Shown here: positions 30,201-40,311 of the stretch, in pieces
Numbering within the stretch: position 1 is the first letter of the stretch
How the letters are laid out: every line of letters starts with the position of its first letter
Assembly: GCA_002786025.1 (NCBI GenBank)
Contig: NHNW01000018.1
Span: 310,001-374,000, forward strand
Reading direction: 5' to 3'
Length of the DNA stretch: 64,000 bases
Origin: Zasmidium citrigriseum
Taxonomy: Eukaryota > Ascomycota > Dothideomycetes > Mycosphaerellales > Mycosphaerellaceae
Translations under genes and position numbers: made by a program
Notes under the pieces: model-generated
What the model was told of the DNA's origin: nothing
What the model saw: only the letters and a program-made list of their open reading frames with translations
Database searches by the model: none

Positions 30201-32847
30201 TCTCGCCAATCCTCTTCCGCTGCAGCATAGCTCGTGCCAAAGACTGAAGTGTGCAGACACCGCTGTCGTGTTTCTGTAGTTCCGCACGTGTGTTGGCAAC
30301 TTGTAGTCGAACAGTCAAGCCCCGGGCGAGGGCTTGTAAAAGGGAGAACTTGTCCTGCTGGGATGCCAGCTCCTCCTTGGTGTCCAAATATAACGAGCGG
30401 GCAGCCTGGGCTCGAAGTTTGGATTGGAACTTGACGATAGCAGATTCCCGACCCTGCAGAGCGCCGATGGTGCGTGCCTGGCGCAGGCGTGTCAGCAGCC
30501 CTCGCGTCAGGGCTTGGGTTTGAACGATGACGGGTTCGTGCGTCTTCCACTCGCCATGTTGTAGCTTCTGCTCCTTTCGGTGGATCAGGCCACGAACGGC
30601 TGCTTGGAGCTTTACGACGTCGATCGATGCCTGGCGTGCTGCCACTTGTTGTCTCGCAGTCGTCTTTCGCAATTGAGCTCCTCTGAGCAGGGCTTGGAGT
30701 CCGACAATCGTTTCCTCGACGTCCCACAGCTGATTCATGATCGCACCTATCCGTAGTCGTTCGATCGCTCCTCGGGCGTTGGCTTGCAGTTCTGCCACAG
30801 TCGCTTCGGTCTTCTCGTCCCTAGTCTCGTGCCACACGTCTCCCGCTCGCCATCTCCCCAGGGCGCCTCGAATGACAGATTGCAAATCTTTGAGACCATG
30901 CCTATGTGATCTCAGCTGAGTCTGAATCTTCTTAGTTTCAGCTCGCTGCTGCTTTCCTCTCCAAAGACTCTGCACCTTGACAACAGCAGCTTTGTTCTCT
31001 CGCCACACGGTCTTCTTCTGATGTAACTGCCGCCGTACGAGGAAAGCCTTGGCCGCTCCCTGGAAGTTTCGAGTCGAGGAGTCCATAGCGTACCTGAAGT
31101 CGAAGATCTCACGAGCAAATCCTCCTCGGGCAACAGCTTGGAAGTGGGCAATCTGCTCTTCCACATCCCAAAGATCTTGCATTACCGATCCAAGTCGCAT
31201 TCTAACCAGTGCACCTCGCACTTGGGTCTGAAGATCCACAATCATCTCCTCCTGCTGAGCGAGAAGTTCGTCTGGGGTTGGCTCAGGCGGCGGTGGCTCC
31301 TCTTCTACTTGCATGGCTTCCCTCATGCCACCGAAGTTTGGCATTTGAACACCGCTTCGGTCGATTCCTTTCTGGGTCTCTTCCAGCTCGTGTTCTTCGA
31401 ACTGCAGCTGACCGACCAAGTTGCCAATGCGAAACTCGACAAGTCCCTTTCGATACAGCAGCCATGATAGCGCATGAATGCAGTAGATGACCTTGGGGAT
31501 GTTCTTCTTCTCGTACAGATCGATAAGTTCGAATCTAAACAGGTCGGGGAGTTCGATCTCGGCCAGAAAGCGGAAGAAGAGTGCGATGTTGTCGGAGTGT
31601 CGAAATGACAGAGAGGCTGCCCTCCAAATGCGCTGGGATCCAAGGGCTCGTTGCTGGTCCATGGGTAGTCGTGGTGCCAGGCGTACGACGACTTCTGCGA
31701 GAGTAACCCCGTCTCTGAGAGCCTCCTCCAGTTGCACAATCGGAGGCAATTTAGTGGGGTCTAATACATCCTCTATCCATGCGCGTGCTTCTCCAATGTG
31801 ACAGAGGTACTCGTACGCTTGCAGATGTTTTCGCTGCAGGTCCATCCATTTCGTGCTCGCGAATTGGGAGGCAAACTGGGATTGTGCTTTCGCGGCCGGC
31901 TTGGTGGATTGCGATCGTTGTAGTCTTCTTCTGCCGAACAGACCAGTCACTTGCTCCTCAGCCGAGTGGATGTTCAGGTCTTCCGTTGATCCGTTCTCAG
32001 CAGCGAGCTTGCTAAGGTGACGAAGCTGAGGCGTTGAAGACTTTTGCAGTTGGTCGAAGTCACCTCCGTCCAGTTGAGGAGCAGGACTATCTGTTGACCC
32101 GAACCGCATATGACCTTTTGATCTCGGCTTTGTGCTTGCGCGCATGCTATCCGAGCGTGACAAAGTACCGATGCTGTTCCCTCGCCCATGTCCGGGCGAT
32201 TTCGGTGACGGAACCGGCTCGGGCGACGTTGGCGAAACGATTGTGTCCTCGCTGAATGACACGGATTTCGTATGCGATGGAGGCTTTGGTGACGGATTGA
32301 GCGCCGCATCGCGACTGGGCGGTCTATGACTTATGTTCTCTTTCGATTCGCTTCGTTTGTGTAATGTTGGTGTTGATATGGGCTTTTCGAGCGAAGCGTT
32401 CTGTGCAACCGGCTTCAGCGCCGCCCTACTCTCGCTGCGACCAATGCCAGATCTCCAATCGTCGTCGTGCACCTTCTTAGGCGACAGGTCCATCCTCGGC
32501 GGCGGTTTGACTGCCTGCTGCTGCTCTGCCTGTTCCCGCTGCTCCCACTTCGCGAACGCCGCGCTTTTCTTGACTGGCGATTCGGATCGCTCCCTCTTCG
32601 TTCCCGTCCTGCTCAGGAATGGATCGTTTTTGGGCTCATAGTCGCTGACACTCGGCAGAGTGTATCCAGAGCTGGCATTGCTACTGAGCGTACCCTGTCG
32701 GCTCGGTAATGAGGACTGGTCGGTCTCGCTGTTGTTTGATCGCGTCGAGATGGTATGGCGCAGGGGCGATGACTTGGTCGGGCTGTGATCTCGGAAGCGG
32801 TTATGCGGCGGCGAGGTGGGCGATTGGAACGCCGAGTAGCCAGGCAT
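27298..32847 (-). CDS. IQG1: IQGAP (Ras-GAP-like cytokinesis scaffold)
   Basis: One uninterrupted 1849-residue frame from ATG 32847. Order of domains: a Ser/Pro-rich disordered N-terminus (about 1-330); a calponin-homology domain (about 340-460, LCHIGEARAWIEDVL, LRDGVTLAEVVVRLAP, FRFLAEIELPDLFRFELIDLYEKKN); a long array of degenerate IQ motifs (about 550-1000, repeats of the LQxxxRGxxxR type); a GAP-related domain (about 1080-1400, LLKVLAASCQQTI, NYVRSPKERAYLKTLLGS); and a RasGAP C-terminal domain ending LFKKFYRDE. Fungal IQGAPs (Iqg1/Rng2/SepG) bind actin, calmodulin and myosin light chain and assemble the contractile ring at septa. They bind but do not stimulate small GTPases. Length is normal for filamentous fungi. 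The gene is divergent from IMPDH. Confidence 0.93.
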   Translation of the reverse strand: MPGYSAFQSPTSPPHNRFRDHSPTKSSPLRHTISTRSNNSETDQSSLPSRQGTLSSNASSGYTLPSVSDYEPKNDPFLSRTGTKRERSESPVKKSAAFAKWEQREQAEQQQAVKPPPRMDLSPKKVHDDDWRSGIGRSESRAALKPVAQNASLEKPISTPTLHKRSESKENISHRPPSRDAALNPSPKPPSHTKSVSFSEDTIVSPTSPEPVPSPKSPGHGRGNSIGTLSRSDSMRASTKPRSKGHMRFGSTDSPAPQLDGGDFDQLQKSSTPQLRHLSKLAAENGSTEDLNIHSAEEQVTGLFGRRRLQRSQSTKPAAKAQSQFASQFASTKWMDLQRKHLQAYEYLCHIGEARAWIEDVLDPTKLPPIVQLEEALRDGVTLAEVVVRLAPRLPMDQQRALGSQRIWRAASLSFRHSDNIALFFRFLAEIELPDLFRFELIDLYEKKNIPKVIYCIHALSWLLYRKGLVEFRIGNLVGQLQFEEHELEETQKGIDRSGVQMPNFGGMREAMQVEEEPPPPEPTPDELLAQQEEMIVDLQTQVRGALVRMRLGSVMQDLWDVEEQIAHFQAVARGGFAREIFDFRYAMDSSTRNFQGAAKAFLVRRQLHQKKTVWRENKAAVVKVQSLWRGKQQRAETKKIQTQLRSHRHGLKDLQSVIRGALGRWRAGDVWHETRDEKTEATVAELQANARGAIERLRIGAIMNQLWDVEETIVGLQALLRGAQLRKTTARQQVAARQASIDVVKLQAAVRGLIHRKEQKLQHGEWKTHEPVIVQTQALTRGLLTRLRQARTIGALQGRESAIVKFQSKLRAQAARSLYLDTKEELASQQDKFSLLQALARGLTVRLQVANTRAELQKHDSGVCTLQSLARAMLQRKRIGEKLATLEEQEENLTSLQSMARAYIERQRIFDQLVEMEKEEDGIVRLQSLARAMLLRSQVGTLLAGLEEHEEAIVEVQAALRGFVVRQKFSEKRKHYRENMQKVIKLQSFVRAKQQGESYKSLVNGKNPPLPVVRRHLHLLTDSNLEFEGEIEAERLRRQVVESVRRNELVESYVEGLDVKIALLVKNKITLDEVVKHQKHFGGSASQLLRPGNSLGNASGLDLKALNKNSRKKLTGYEELFFLVQTQPQYLAKVMGVLTNRGLAEKESKNFERLVMTLFGYAQKSREEYFLLKVLAASCQQTISRCQSIDDYMRSQNGTFHQRLILNYVRSPKERAYLKTLLGSMVRNGICGQDHLDLESDPLQIYRAILNNEELSTGQPSQRPRDLPREVVIRQEDVRPRYVEHLEDLRDLGDGFFLSLEETFHRMPYAIRYLAAEQHRALCAQFPRDDPGHLAMIVGAWLWKTYLLPALREPEMWGVVDRGLSPLHKRNLGQVITILGQVAAAGRLFGPENLYLQPLNNWITESLDRWQECLQHMFDLPSPEEQYDSDQFSDLYSRTKPTLYIKLADIFTIHSLIADNLSAVAPNRDDPIKEILTDLGTAKSNESDLGGASNGGEITLTLKSRFTVQEDPNAEWRQLFTATKRLVLYIIRVQSGSNLMEILLRPITHEDADRWISLVQEELAEKDKDRRPGHRRTPSAFDPRASIRSGRAQSVYSEAPSTFSEDRRDLLDLQSMTYAELKSTALENILQLEQPHIPPQYRVSRHNNYQEVLNALAADIRQKHRRRLERQRETESTRTTIAQLDAKASFLEDQLKSYNDYIEQCLHTLANKKGTKHKFIMPFTKQWSHERELERAGRQPKFGSYKYSARQLADKGVLLSWQGYSQEHWGNLNVVISSDEVGVFHLEASSGSMMLPGASANVLLDDLLQAQYDNKNAIPVFEEMHGGGAKLAVNLLLHLLFKKFYRDE

Positions 32848-33363
32848 GGTGGCCGTTCCTGCTCCGAAGAGACTCGCGGTGGTGGTTGTGGAAGGTGTAG
32901 ATGCTTGAGTCGGGCAAGCGCACCTCGCGTTGGGCGGTTGCTATGCGGATTCCTGGCTCAGAGCGTCGCCCGTCCGCTGCGTCATTGCTGCATTTGCGCA
33001 GTCACATGCATCCGAGACAGACAAAACTAACGAGCGGCGAGTGAATGATGGATTGCGAGTGTGAGGAATGCGGAGGCTGGTTGAGAGACGGTGGCCTCGT
33101 CGCACATGGCAGGAGCGATGTTTGGTCCCACCAGGTCGCAGCTTCCCAGATGTAAACAATGATCCGTGCGCCGGCTGGCCCCGCTCTCGATCAGCGGCTC
33201 GGTCCGTCTAGCGCGACTCGCGGCAACCCTGCAGCAAAGATGGTTCAAAATTCGCGAGGCCCTCACTCTCTCTTTCTTCTCTTGGGTAAGTTGCAACCTT
33301 CGATCGCGTGACCGTCCTTTTGCTAATAACGCCTCATCAGACACGCACAGCGACAGCGACATC
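32848..33363. promoter_or_regulatory. Divergent IQGAP/IMPDH promoter with likely 5' UTR intron
   Basis: 516 bases between divergent ATGs. On the plus strand 33286-33340 has a GTAAGT donor, a TGCTAAT branch point and TCATCAG acceptor, in front of the IMPDH ATG at 33364, so a 5' UTR intron is likely. Core promoter elements were not resolved. Confidence 0.45.
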
Positions 33364-35347
33364 ATGAACGGCGTCAACGGCGACATCGACGGCGTGCACC
33401 TGAAGAAGCCTCAGTCCGAGGTCGCCAGCATGGCGAATGGCCAGAATCAGAACGAGAAGGTGGGTGTGATCGCATACCGTCTGCCATGTGCCATATCATG
33501 GGCGTGAGACGATATGTCTGAGTTATCAAAAGAGCTATACTGAGACTTCCAAGGTCGAGGACGCCACCAAGGCACTCGAGCTGCTCAAGGCGTACGGTCC
33601 CAAGGATGGCATCGACGTCAAGGACCTCATGAACGAGGAGAAGATGGGAGGCTTGACATACAACGACTTCCTGCTCCTGCCAGGCTACATTGGCTTCCCG
33701 GCCAGCGTCGTGGACCTGACCTCCAAGTTGACCCGCAACATCACCCTCAAGACGCCTTTCACCTCTTCGCCTATGGACACTGTCACCGAGCACAACATGG
33801 CTATCCACATGGCACTGCTGGGCGGTGTCGGTGTGGTCCACCACAACTGCTCCGTCGAGGAACAGGCTGGAATGATCAGGAAGGTCAAGAGATTCGAGAA
33901 CGGCTTCATCACCGACCCAGTCGTCATCTCGCCCAAGACCACCGTTGCCGAGGCCATTGCTCTGAAGGAGAGATGGGGCTTCGGTGGTTTCCCTGTCACT
34001 GGTGAGCATTTCAATTTTCGTTCACACAATCCGCCCCTCACATGATGCTAAACTTCAAATTAACTTTCGTTCAACCGCATGCTTCCTGCCAACGTGCTAG
34101 AAGTGCTGTGGAGACATCAACCCTCTGATCTTTCAAAACCCTTACCAAATCTTTTGAGTCTTGTCTTCGAGCATCATCTTACTGACAGATATGTCACAGA
34201 GGACGGCAACCTTCGCAGCAAGCTCCTCGGTATCGTCACTCCCCGCGACACGCAATTCCACTCCAACGCCAGCTCGCCAGTCACCGAGATCATGTCGACC
34301 GACCTTGTCACCGCCAACGAGGGCATCAGCCTCCAGGAGGCAAACAGCATTCTCAGCAAGAGTAAGAAGGGCAAGCTCCCAATCGTGGACAAGCAGGGCA
34401 ACTTGGTCAGCTTGCTCAGCAGGAGCGATTTGATGAAGAACTTGAACTACCCACTCGCGACCAAGGTTCCTGGCACCAAGCAGCTTCTGTCCGCAGCTGC
34501 CATTGGCACGCGTGAGAACGACAAGGAGCGTCTGGCAGCGCTCGTCGAGGCTGGCCTTGACGTTGTGATCTTGGACTCCAGCCAGGGTAACTCCATGTAC
34601 CAGATTGAGATGATCCGCTGGATCAAGAAGAACTTCCCTGGCGTTCAGGTCATCGGTGGCAACGTTGTCACTCGCGATCAAGCCGCGAACCTGATCCTCG
34701 CTGGTGTTGACGGTCTCCGTATTGGTATGGGTGCTGGTTCCGCGTGTATCACTCAGGAGGTCATGGCTGTCGGCCGTCCCCAGGCCACTGCCGTCTACAA
34801 GGTCACAGAATTCGCCGCCAAGTTTGGCATTCCTTGCATTGCAGATGGAGGCATTCAAAACGTCGGCCACATTGTCAAGGCTCTCGCTCTTGGTGCCAGT
34901 ACGGTCATGATGGGCGGTCTCCTTGCAGCCACCACCGAATCCCCAGGCGCCTACGTTGTCGGACCAGACGGCCAGTTGCGCAAGACCTACCGTGGTATGG
35001 GCTCGATCGATGCCATGGAGGACAAGAAGGCAGGTGGCATTGGTGACAAGACCAACAACACTGCCAAGAACGCTGGTACCGCACGATATTTCTCCGAAGG
35101 TGACAAGCTCCTCGTTGCCCAGGGTGTTTCTGGCTCAGTGCTTGACCGTGGTAGCGTCACCAAGTTCCTGCCATACCTCATGGCCGGTGTGCAGCACTCG
35201 CTGCAGGACGTCGGCGTCGACAGCTTGGAGAAGTTGCAGGCCGGCGTGAGGAATGGAGACGTGCGATTCGAGTTCAGAACGGCGAGCGCACAGGCCGAGG
35301 GCAACGTGCATGGTATGAGCAACGTCGAGAAGAAGCTGTACAGCTAG
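33364..35347 (+). CDS. IMPDH: Inosine-5'-monophosphate dehydrogenase
   Basis: Three exons (33364-33459, 33554-34001, 34200-35347), 563 residues, all junctions in phase. The barrel opens with [17 protein letters not shown] and [12 protein letters not shown]. Two CBS modules are inserted after HHNC ([13 protein letters not shown]..., [17 protein letters not shown]). The catalytic loop is [15 protein letters not shown] with the nucleophile Cys intact, and the flap holds [18 protein letters not shown] with the Arg-Tyr dyad. The enzyme oxidises IMP to XMP with NAD+, the committed step to guanine nucleotides, in the cytosol. In the loop, GAGSAC replaces the GSGSIC of animal enzymes. The second intron is 198 nt, three to four times longer than others in the window. 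Confidence 0.95.
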
Positions 35348-35714
35348 ATGGGTACCTCACGGTAATGATGTCTTGGAAGCATTAAGGCGGATGGCGTGGG
35401 ATTCTTTCAAAAGGCGTCGGCGTAGCGAGTAACGGCGGAATTCATGACCTCACTGAACTTGTATGATGAAAAGCGATTACTTGATGTTTGAAGCCGTCAT
35501 GGCACTTTTCTTATTCTACTCCTCGCTAATGCAAAACCACTCCGGTCGCCAAATTCGACCACGTCGATTGCCTATTGGGAGCCAAACGTGACGAGCGTTA
35601 AACTCTAATGTTCCTGCATATGCACGGCGCACCGTCCTCAGCTCGTGAATCAACTACACTTCAGCTCCAAGACGATGTTCTTCGACGCTTCACATCCTTG
35701 GCACACCAAGCACC
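35348..35714. other. Intergenic, about 370 bases
   Basis: 3' UTR of IMPDH and promoter of the HET gene. No gene or repeat seen. Confidence 0.4.
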
Positions 35715-37730
35715 ATGTGGCTGCTCGACGCCGAAACGCATCGACTACAGCGATTCAGTGACGACGATGTGCCCCCATACGTCATCCTCTCTCACACATG
35801 GGGCAACGATGAAGTCTCGTTCCAGGACATCCATAATCCGGAAGTGGCGCGCCGAATGGAAGGATACCAGAAGATTGAGCTGACATGCCAGCAAGCTTTG
35901 CGAGATGGCTACGAGTATGCTTGGGTTGATACCTGTTGTATTGATAAGAAGAGTAGTGCGGAGCTGAGCGAGGCGATTAATTCTATGTGGGGGTATTATC
36001 GGGAGGGGGAGGTTTGTTATGTGTTTCTTAGTGATCTAGAGACTGGACGTACGGGGATCAGGAACGAGGGCGAATGGAACGAGAAGATCAAGAGGGACGA
36101 GACTATCGAAGTGGACGAAAAGGTCGATGTAGATGAAGAGGTCAAAGTGAACGTCGAAGTCGAGAAGGATGACGAGGTCGAAAGGGATGGCACGATCGAA
36201 GTCGACGTCGAAGGGCTTGCTCAGTGCAGATGGTTTGAACGGGGTTGGACACTACAGGAGCTCATCGCTCCAGAGACCGTTCGATTCTACGATGCAAAGT
36301 GGCAACTCATAGGCACCAAATCCAGCCTCGCCGCTTCTCTCGCCGGGATCACAGGTATCAACATCGCTGTATTGCAGGAACCCAGCGCCTTCAAGAAATA
36401 CAGCATCGCACAGAAGATGTCCTGGGCTGCTGGGCGAGGAACCACCAGATCCGAGGACATCGCTTACTCCCTCCTCGGCCTCTTCGAAGTCAACATGCCA
36501 TTACTGTACGGCGAAGGGACTAGTGCATTCGCACGCCTCCAGCAGGAAATCATCAGAAACTCCAGCGACCAATCCATATTCCTCTGGCAAGCCTACTGGA
36601 GCGACGGAACATTCGGCATATTAGCGCCCTCGCCCGACGAGTTCTTCGACGCAGGAAAGATGGTCTCGATGAGATCCTGGATCCGATCCCCCGAGCTCGA
36701 GAACACATTAGAAAAAGATCCCGCAGGTTTCGAGCCTTCAGCCGCCTACCGCCCCTACGAACTCGTCAACGCAGGTCTCCGAATCTCCCTCCCCATCATC
36801 GAAACGTCCTGGACGACCTACCTCGTCTTCCGCTGCAGGTACGCCGACGACTTCAGTGGGCCTCTGGCAATGGAAGTCAGTCCCCGAACGCCAGCGCAAG
36901 GAACAGAAGAGCCGTGCTTCGTCGTCAACTACAACCACAAAATCACTAGGCTCGCTGACATTTATGGAGAAGTGATAGGAGGCCGGCTGGGCTCTTGCAT
37001 CCTCCTCGATTCCCGTATGCGTGGAGGCGTGGCCTCGTCCACGAATCGATACACGACGCTTTGGTTCCGCCCCAACCCGGCTTTCGCGGAAGCGTTCGTG
37101 GTCAGTCGGGCGTACCCCGAGGAATATTGGAATCCAGATACAGGCGTGATGCAGTGGTGCAAAGGTGAGGACTCGGATAGTACATCTTGGGCACGTGCGA
37201 ATTCCAGCATGACGCGGAGTCCGGTGTTGGAGAGCAAGCCGTGGGGGTTTATTTCCTGGAAGCGCGGGAGTTTCTTCGCTACAGCGATTTTCAAGGCGTT
37301 CAAGGAGCCTTCGAGTAAGATGAGTTGGGCGATGGCCACGGTTTACACGGATCGGGAGATTGGAGAGGCGGAATGTCGTGAGTTGGCGGAGGGATTGGTG
37401 GCTCCCAAGGCTGGTGTGAGGCTTGAACATTTTTCTACGGAATCGAGTCTGTGTTTTGAGAAGGGGCTTGTGGAGTATCCGGGTCCTGGACGACTGAGCT
37501 TCAAGGCTGGAGAGGAGAGGATTTTTGATGAGCATGTTTGGTTTGTTGATATTGGACTGCAAGATGTTTCAGAGGGGTGGTGGAGGGAAGTGCTTCGAAG
37601 ACTGCAGGCTGTGATTCAACATTTCTGGGCACGATGGAGATCTTTGATGCAGTGGCTATTGACGAGGGTAAGAAGACAGACGAGGGCATCGAATACGACG
37701 GGCCTGGGTATGATGAAGAAGATGCTGTGA
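35715..37730 (+). CDS. HET-domain protein
   Basis: Single exon, 671 residues. The HET domain is at about residues 20-200: YVILSHTWGNDEVSFQDI, YEYAWVDTCCIDKKSSAELSE, AINSMWGYYREGEVCYVFLSD, then RWFERGWTLQELIAPETVRFYD. SIAQKMSWAAGRGTTRSEDIAYSLLGLFEVNMPLLYGEG follows. HET proteins trigger cell death on non-self recognition in heterokaryon incompatibility. This one lacks an obvious NACHT or repeat partner domain. Between the SDL and RWFERGW blocks, where family members usually have a short loop, about 60 residues of Glu/Val/Asp/Lys repeats (VDEKVDVDEEVKVNVEVEKD) are inserted. The C-terminus is Arg/Trp-rich. Confidence 0.88.
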   Translation: MWLLDAETHRLQRFSDDDVPPYVILSHTWGNDEVSFQDIHNPEVARRMEGYQKIELTCQQALRDGYEYAWVDTCCIDKKSSAELSEAINSMWGYYREGEVCYVFLSDLETGRTGIRNEGEWNEKIKRDETIEVDEKVDVDEEVKVNVEVEKDDEVERDGTIEVDVEGLAQCRWFERGWTLQELIAPETVRFYDAKWQLIGTKSSLAASLAGITGINIAVLQEPSAFKKYSIAQKMSWAAGRGTTRSEDIAYSLLGLFEVNMPLLYGEGTSAFARLQQEIIRNSSDQSIFLWQAYWSDGTFGILAPSPDEFFDAGKMVSMRSWIRSPELENTLEKDPAGFEPSAAYRPYELVNAGLRISLPIIETSWTTYLVFRCRYADDFSGPLAMEVSPRTPAQGTEEPCFVVNYNHKITRLADIYGEVIGGRLGSCILLDSRMRGGVASSTNRYTTLWFRPNPAFAEAFVVSRAYPEEYWNPDTGVMQWCKGEDSDSTSWARANSSMTRSPVLESKPWGFISWKRGSFFATAIFKAFKEPSSKMSWAMATVYTDREIGEAECRELAEGLVAPKAGVRLEHFSTESSLCFEKGLVEYPGPGRLSFKAGEERIFDEHVWFVDIGLQDVSEGWWREVLRRLQAVIQHFWARWRSLMQWLLTRVRRQTRASNTTGLGMMKKML

Positions 37731-38029
37731 GGAACAAGAGCTTTTGCGTGGTGGTTCCTATGCTGCATCTCATGCACTGACAAGAATGACCTTGACCCTG
37801 GACCAGCTTCCGCTCAAGTGTGAAAGTCGGACGCGAAAGACGAGGCTTTCACATGATTGCCAAGAGCCAAGCAAGCACAGACATGCTCTGCATCAAAGAC
37901 CCATTCATTGTTCCGAAAGACATACATCACATTCTGGAAAAACACTCGCTTGCTAATCGACATATACACCCATAAAACTACTCACCACTCTGCGCTGGAC
38001 CAGTATTCGCTCTGCCCCTACTCACCAAC

Positions 38030-39295
38030 ATGTCGACATCCGAACCACTCCCACACTGGCTCCACCAGACCGTCCCCGAGTTCATCAACAACCTTACCGC
38101 AGACCGCCGCCGCACCGACCCAGAGATCGCCTGGAAAAGCGTCCAAATCACGTTTGGAGTCCATATATGGCAGAAAGGAATCCAAGACCATGCCGTAACA
38201 CTTTTCACCAACGCCCATGGCGAACTAGACATCCCTGGCGAACACTTTAACGACATCTCCGAAGGCCAAGAGAGCGACCTCACGATCCAAGAAATCAGCC
38301 TCCACTTCCTTGAAGAACCTCTACAGTCACGGCAAATCTGCGATGTGCAGTTCCTTGATGCCTTTGGTCAGGGGTACTTCATAAGCAACGAGTACTTCTG
38401 GTCTGAGACACAAAGGCATCATGTCCATATCCCCATTATGCTCTCCGCGGATGTCAATCTGGATGGCGGGAGCATGACGATCAGGTATCTGAACCATGCG
38501 CCTTCTACGCTTCGTGATCCAAAGACATTCACGGAGAGCGAGATGGATGAGCTACGGGAGAGGACGCAACCGTATGTGTACCGCGAAGAGATGACGAGGT
38601 TGTACCAGCGGCGAAAACAACTCACTCGGACAGTGCTGAAGGAGCGTTGTGATGCCGACAACGAAGTCAAGATCAACATCCTCACGCAAGCTCTCGACTC
38701 CCTTTTCGAAGTCAAGCGCAAAGAGCCACTCGCAAACGCACCGTTTCCGGAATCAGGACGCGCTCTGGCGGTCATCAACCGTCAGGAGGATGATGGGGAA
38801 GGTCTCGTCTTTTTTGTAGGAGGCGAGAACAGCCCGGACCAGTGGAATAGGTCGCGCACTCTCGAATGTAACAATGTGGATTACGATGTGCTGATGTCTT
38901 GGGAATGGGATGATCTAGAAACAAGCAATTTTGTGCGTAGGCAACGTATGAGTCGTGCTATGCTGGAGGGTCTTTTTGAGAGGGATGGGAGACTCAGGGT
39001 TGCAGGGTGGAAGTCGGTGTCTGAGTGGAGTGAGTCTGAAGAGGAGGAGTCTGATGGAGATGAGGAGGTGGGAGAGACGGCGGAGCTGAGCGAGGGCGAG
39101 TTGGGAAGCAGTCTGTTCGAGACATTTGAGGCTGTGGGGAGCGATGACGAGGCTGGAGGTTCCAGCTCCGGGGGACAAATTGGTGCGCAAGAGGTCAATC
39201 AGGAAGATGCCGAGATGAAGGGCGTCGAAGGGAATGATTTCGCTGAAGAGATCGCGCCTGAGGTCCTCGCAAAGTCGTCATTTGGACGCAGATGA
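38030..39295 (+). CDS. Hypothetical protein with acidic C-terminus
   Basis: Single exon, 421 residues from ATG 38030 (MSTSEPLPHWLHQTVPEF). Globular-looking N-terminal 300 residues with balanced composition (ITFGVHIWQKGIQDHAVTLF, QFLDAFGQGYFISNEYFWS) are followed by a Glu/Ser-rich tail from about residue 330 (SEWSESEEEESDGDEEVGE). No signal peptide, membrane segment or known motif. Coding status is supported by length and an even distribution of hydrophobic residues. I do not recognise a family. Confidence 0.72.
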   Translation: MSTSEPLPHWLHQTVPEFINNLTADRRRTDPEIAWKSVQITFGVHIWQKGIQDHAVTLFTNAHGELDIPGEHFNDISEGQESDLTIQEISLHFLEEPLQSRQICDVQFLDAFGQGYFISNEYFWSETQRHHVHIPIMLSADVNLDGGSMTIRYLNHAPSTLRDPKTFTESEMDELRERTQPYVYREEMTRLYQRRKQLTRTVLKERCDADNEVKINILTQALDSLFEVKRKEPLANAPFPESGRALAVINRQEDDGEGLVFFVGGENSPDQWNRSRTLECNNVDYDVLMSWEWDDLETSNFVRRQRMSRAMLEGLFERDGRLRVAGWKSVSEWSESEEEESDGDEEVGETAELSEGELGSSLFETFEAVGSDDEAGGSSSGGQIGAQEVNQEDAEMKGVEGNDFAEEIAPEVLAKSSFGRR

Positions 39296-39513
39296 GGCTC
39301 GCGGCGTTATGCTTTAATGTTCTAGAACTATTCAGGGACGAAAGACAGTCTGAGTTCCCCACGATTCGCCAACAAGTAGATCACTGAAAATCCATTTCGC
39401 TCTCCCGATCTCCCTACTCCTTCAAATCATGGCCGACGATGCCACTGACGAGTAGCCGGCGATCCCCTAAACATCGCCAGATATTGGGGAATCGATACGT
39501 CCTTTCCTATCCA

Positions 39514-40293
39514 TTACAAGGTGCACTCAATGACCGCTTGTACAACGACTCCCTCTCCCATATCAACGTCCCTACTTGCCCACTCCCAGGTGGAAGCCCT
39601 TTTATTCGCCGCCACATACGGCATTTGTGAGTCGTAGAATGCCCTGATCTCGTCACGTTGCATGTAAGGTTGAATTTCGTACGAAGACTTTGGGGGAGGC
39701 GTGTTGAACTCAAAGCACTGCTCCGCCAACATTTCACCATCTGCCATATCGCGCATCAATTCTTCATAGCACTTGTCGCTGCGATGCTTGAAGTCTCGAG
39801 CCACTCAGCCTGCAAATTTCGAGGCAAAGACACGGCTCAAGCGTTTGATGCGGCCATGGAGCAGGAGCATGTAAAGGTCAGTAAGAGTCTCTCGATCAAA
39901 TCCATACTGCTCTTCGTCCGAGAGGATAGTTAGATGGTAGACGTGCTTCAGGGCAGGCATGCTTGTGGCAATGAATGAGCCGAAAGAGCTCGTCAACCCT
40001 AGTCCGTCAGGAGAATAGTATGTTCCACATCTTCCTAGGAAGCAGCCAAGATTGCATTGCCATTTTTCACATGCTGCAGCGCAGTGCGCGAGACTGATGG
40101 TGGTGACTTTTGAGAGACCTGCGGTGGACCAGGTGTCCAGGAAACGCATCGTATGTATGAGTGGGGCGCTGAATGTAAAGGTAAACGTGCTGTAAAACAC
40201 CGACCAGGACTCCTGGTAGACCAGACGGTTGACGTAAAACATGGCAATGTGTCGGACAGTCTCTCGGCCTTCTCCTCCTTCACTTTCACCCAC
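39514..40293 (-). pseudogene. Decayed tandem copy of the 2EXR-like gene at 41013-42194
   Basis: The minus-strand frame is collinear with the C-terminal two thirds of the neighbouring intact gene. FYVNRLVYQESWSVFYSTF matches FYVNRQIYRESWPVFYKEK, LLLHGRIKRLSRVF matches LLTYGRIKRLCHVF, and WEWASRDVDMGEG with QAVIECTL matches WEWAERDVDFGSD with QAVIACTK. The frame is broken by TGA at 39805-39807 and resumes directly in the same register. The N-terminal LPxEVRxxIY box and a start codon are missing; the frame simply opens after a TGA near 40318. Loss of the 5' part plus a nonsense codon makes it a pseudogene. Confidence 0.7.
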
Positions 40294-40311
40294 GAGAGAA
40301 CATCGTGTCTC

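Noticed and set aside
36738..37562. A 274-codon minus-strand frame opposite the HET gene
   Set aside because: Antisense, no motif, overlaps the conserved HET protein fully.
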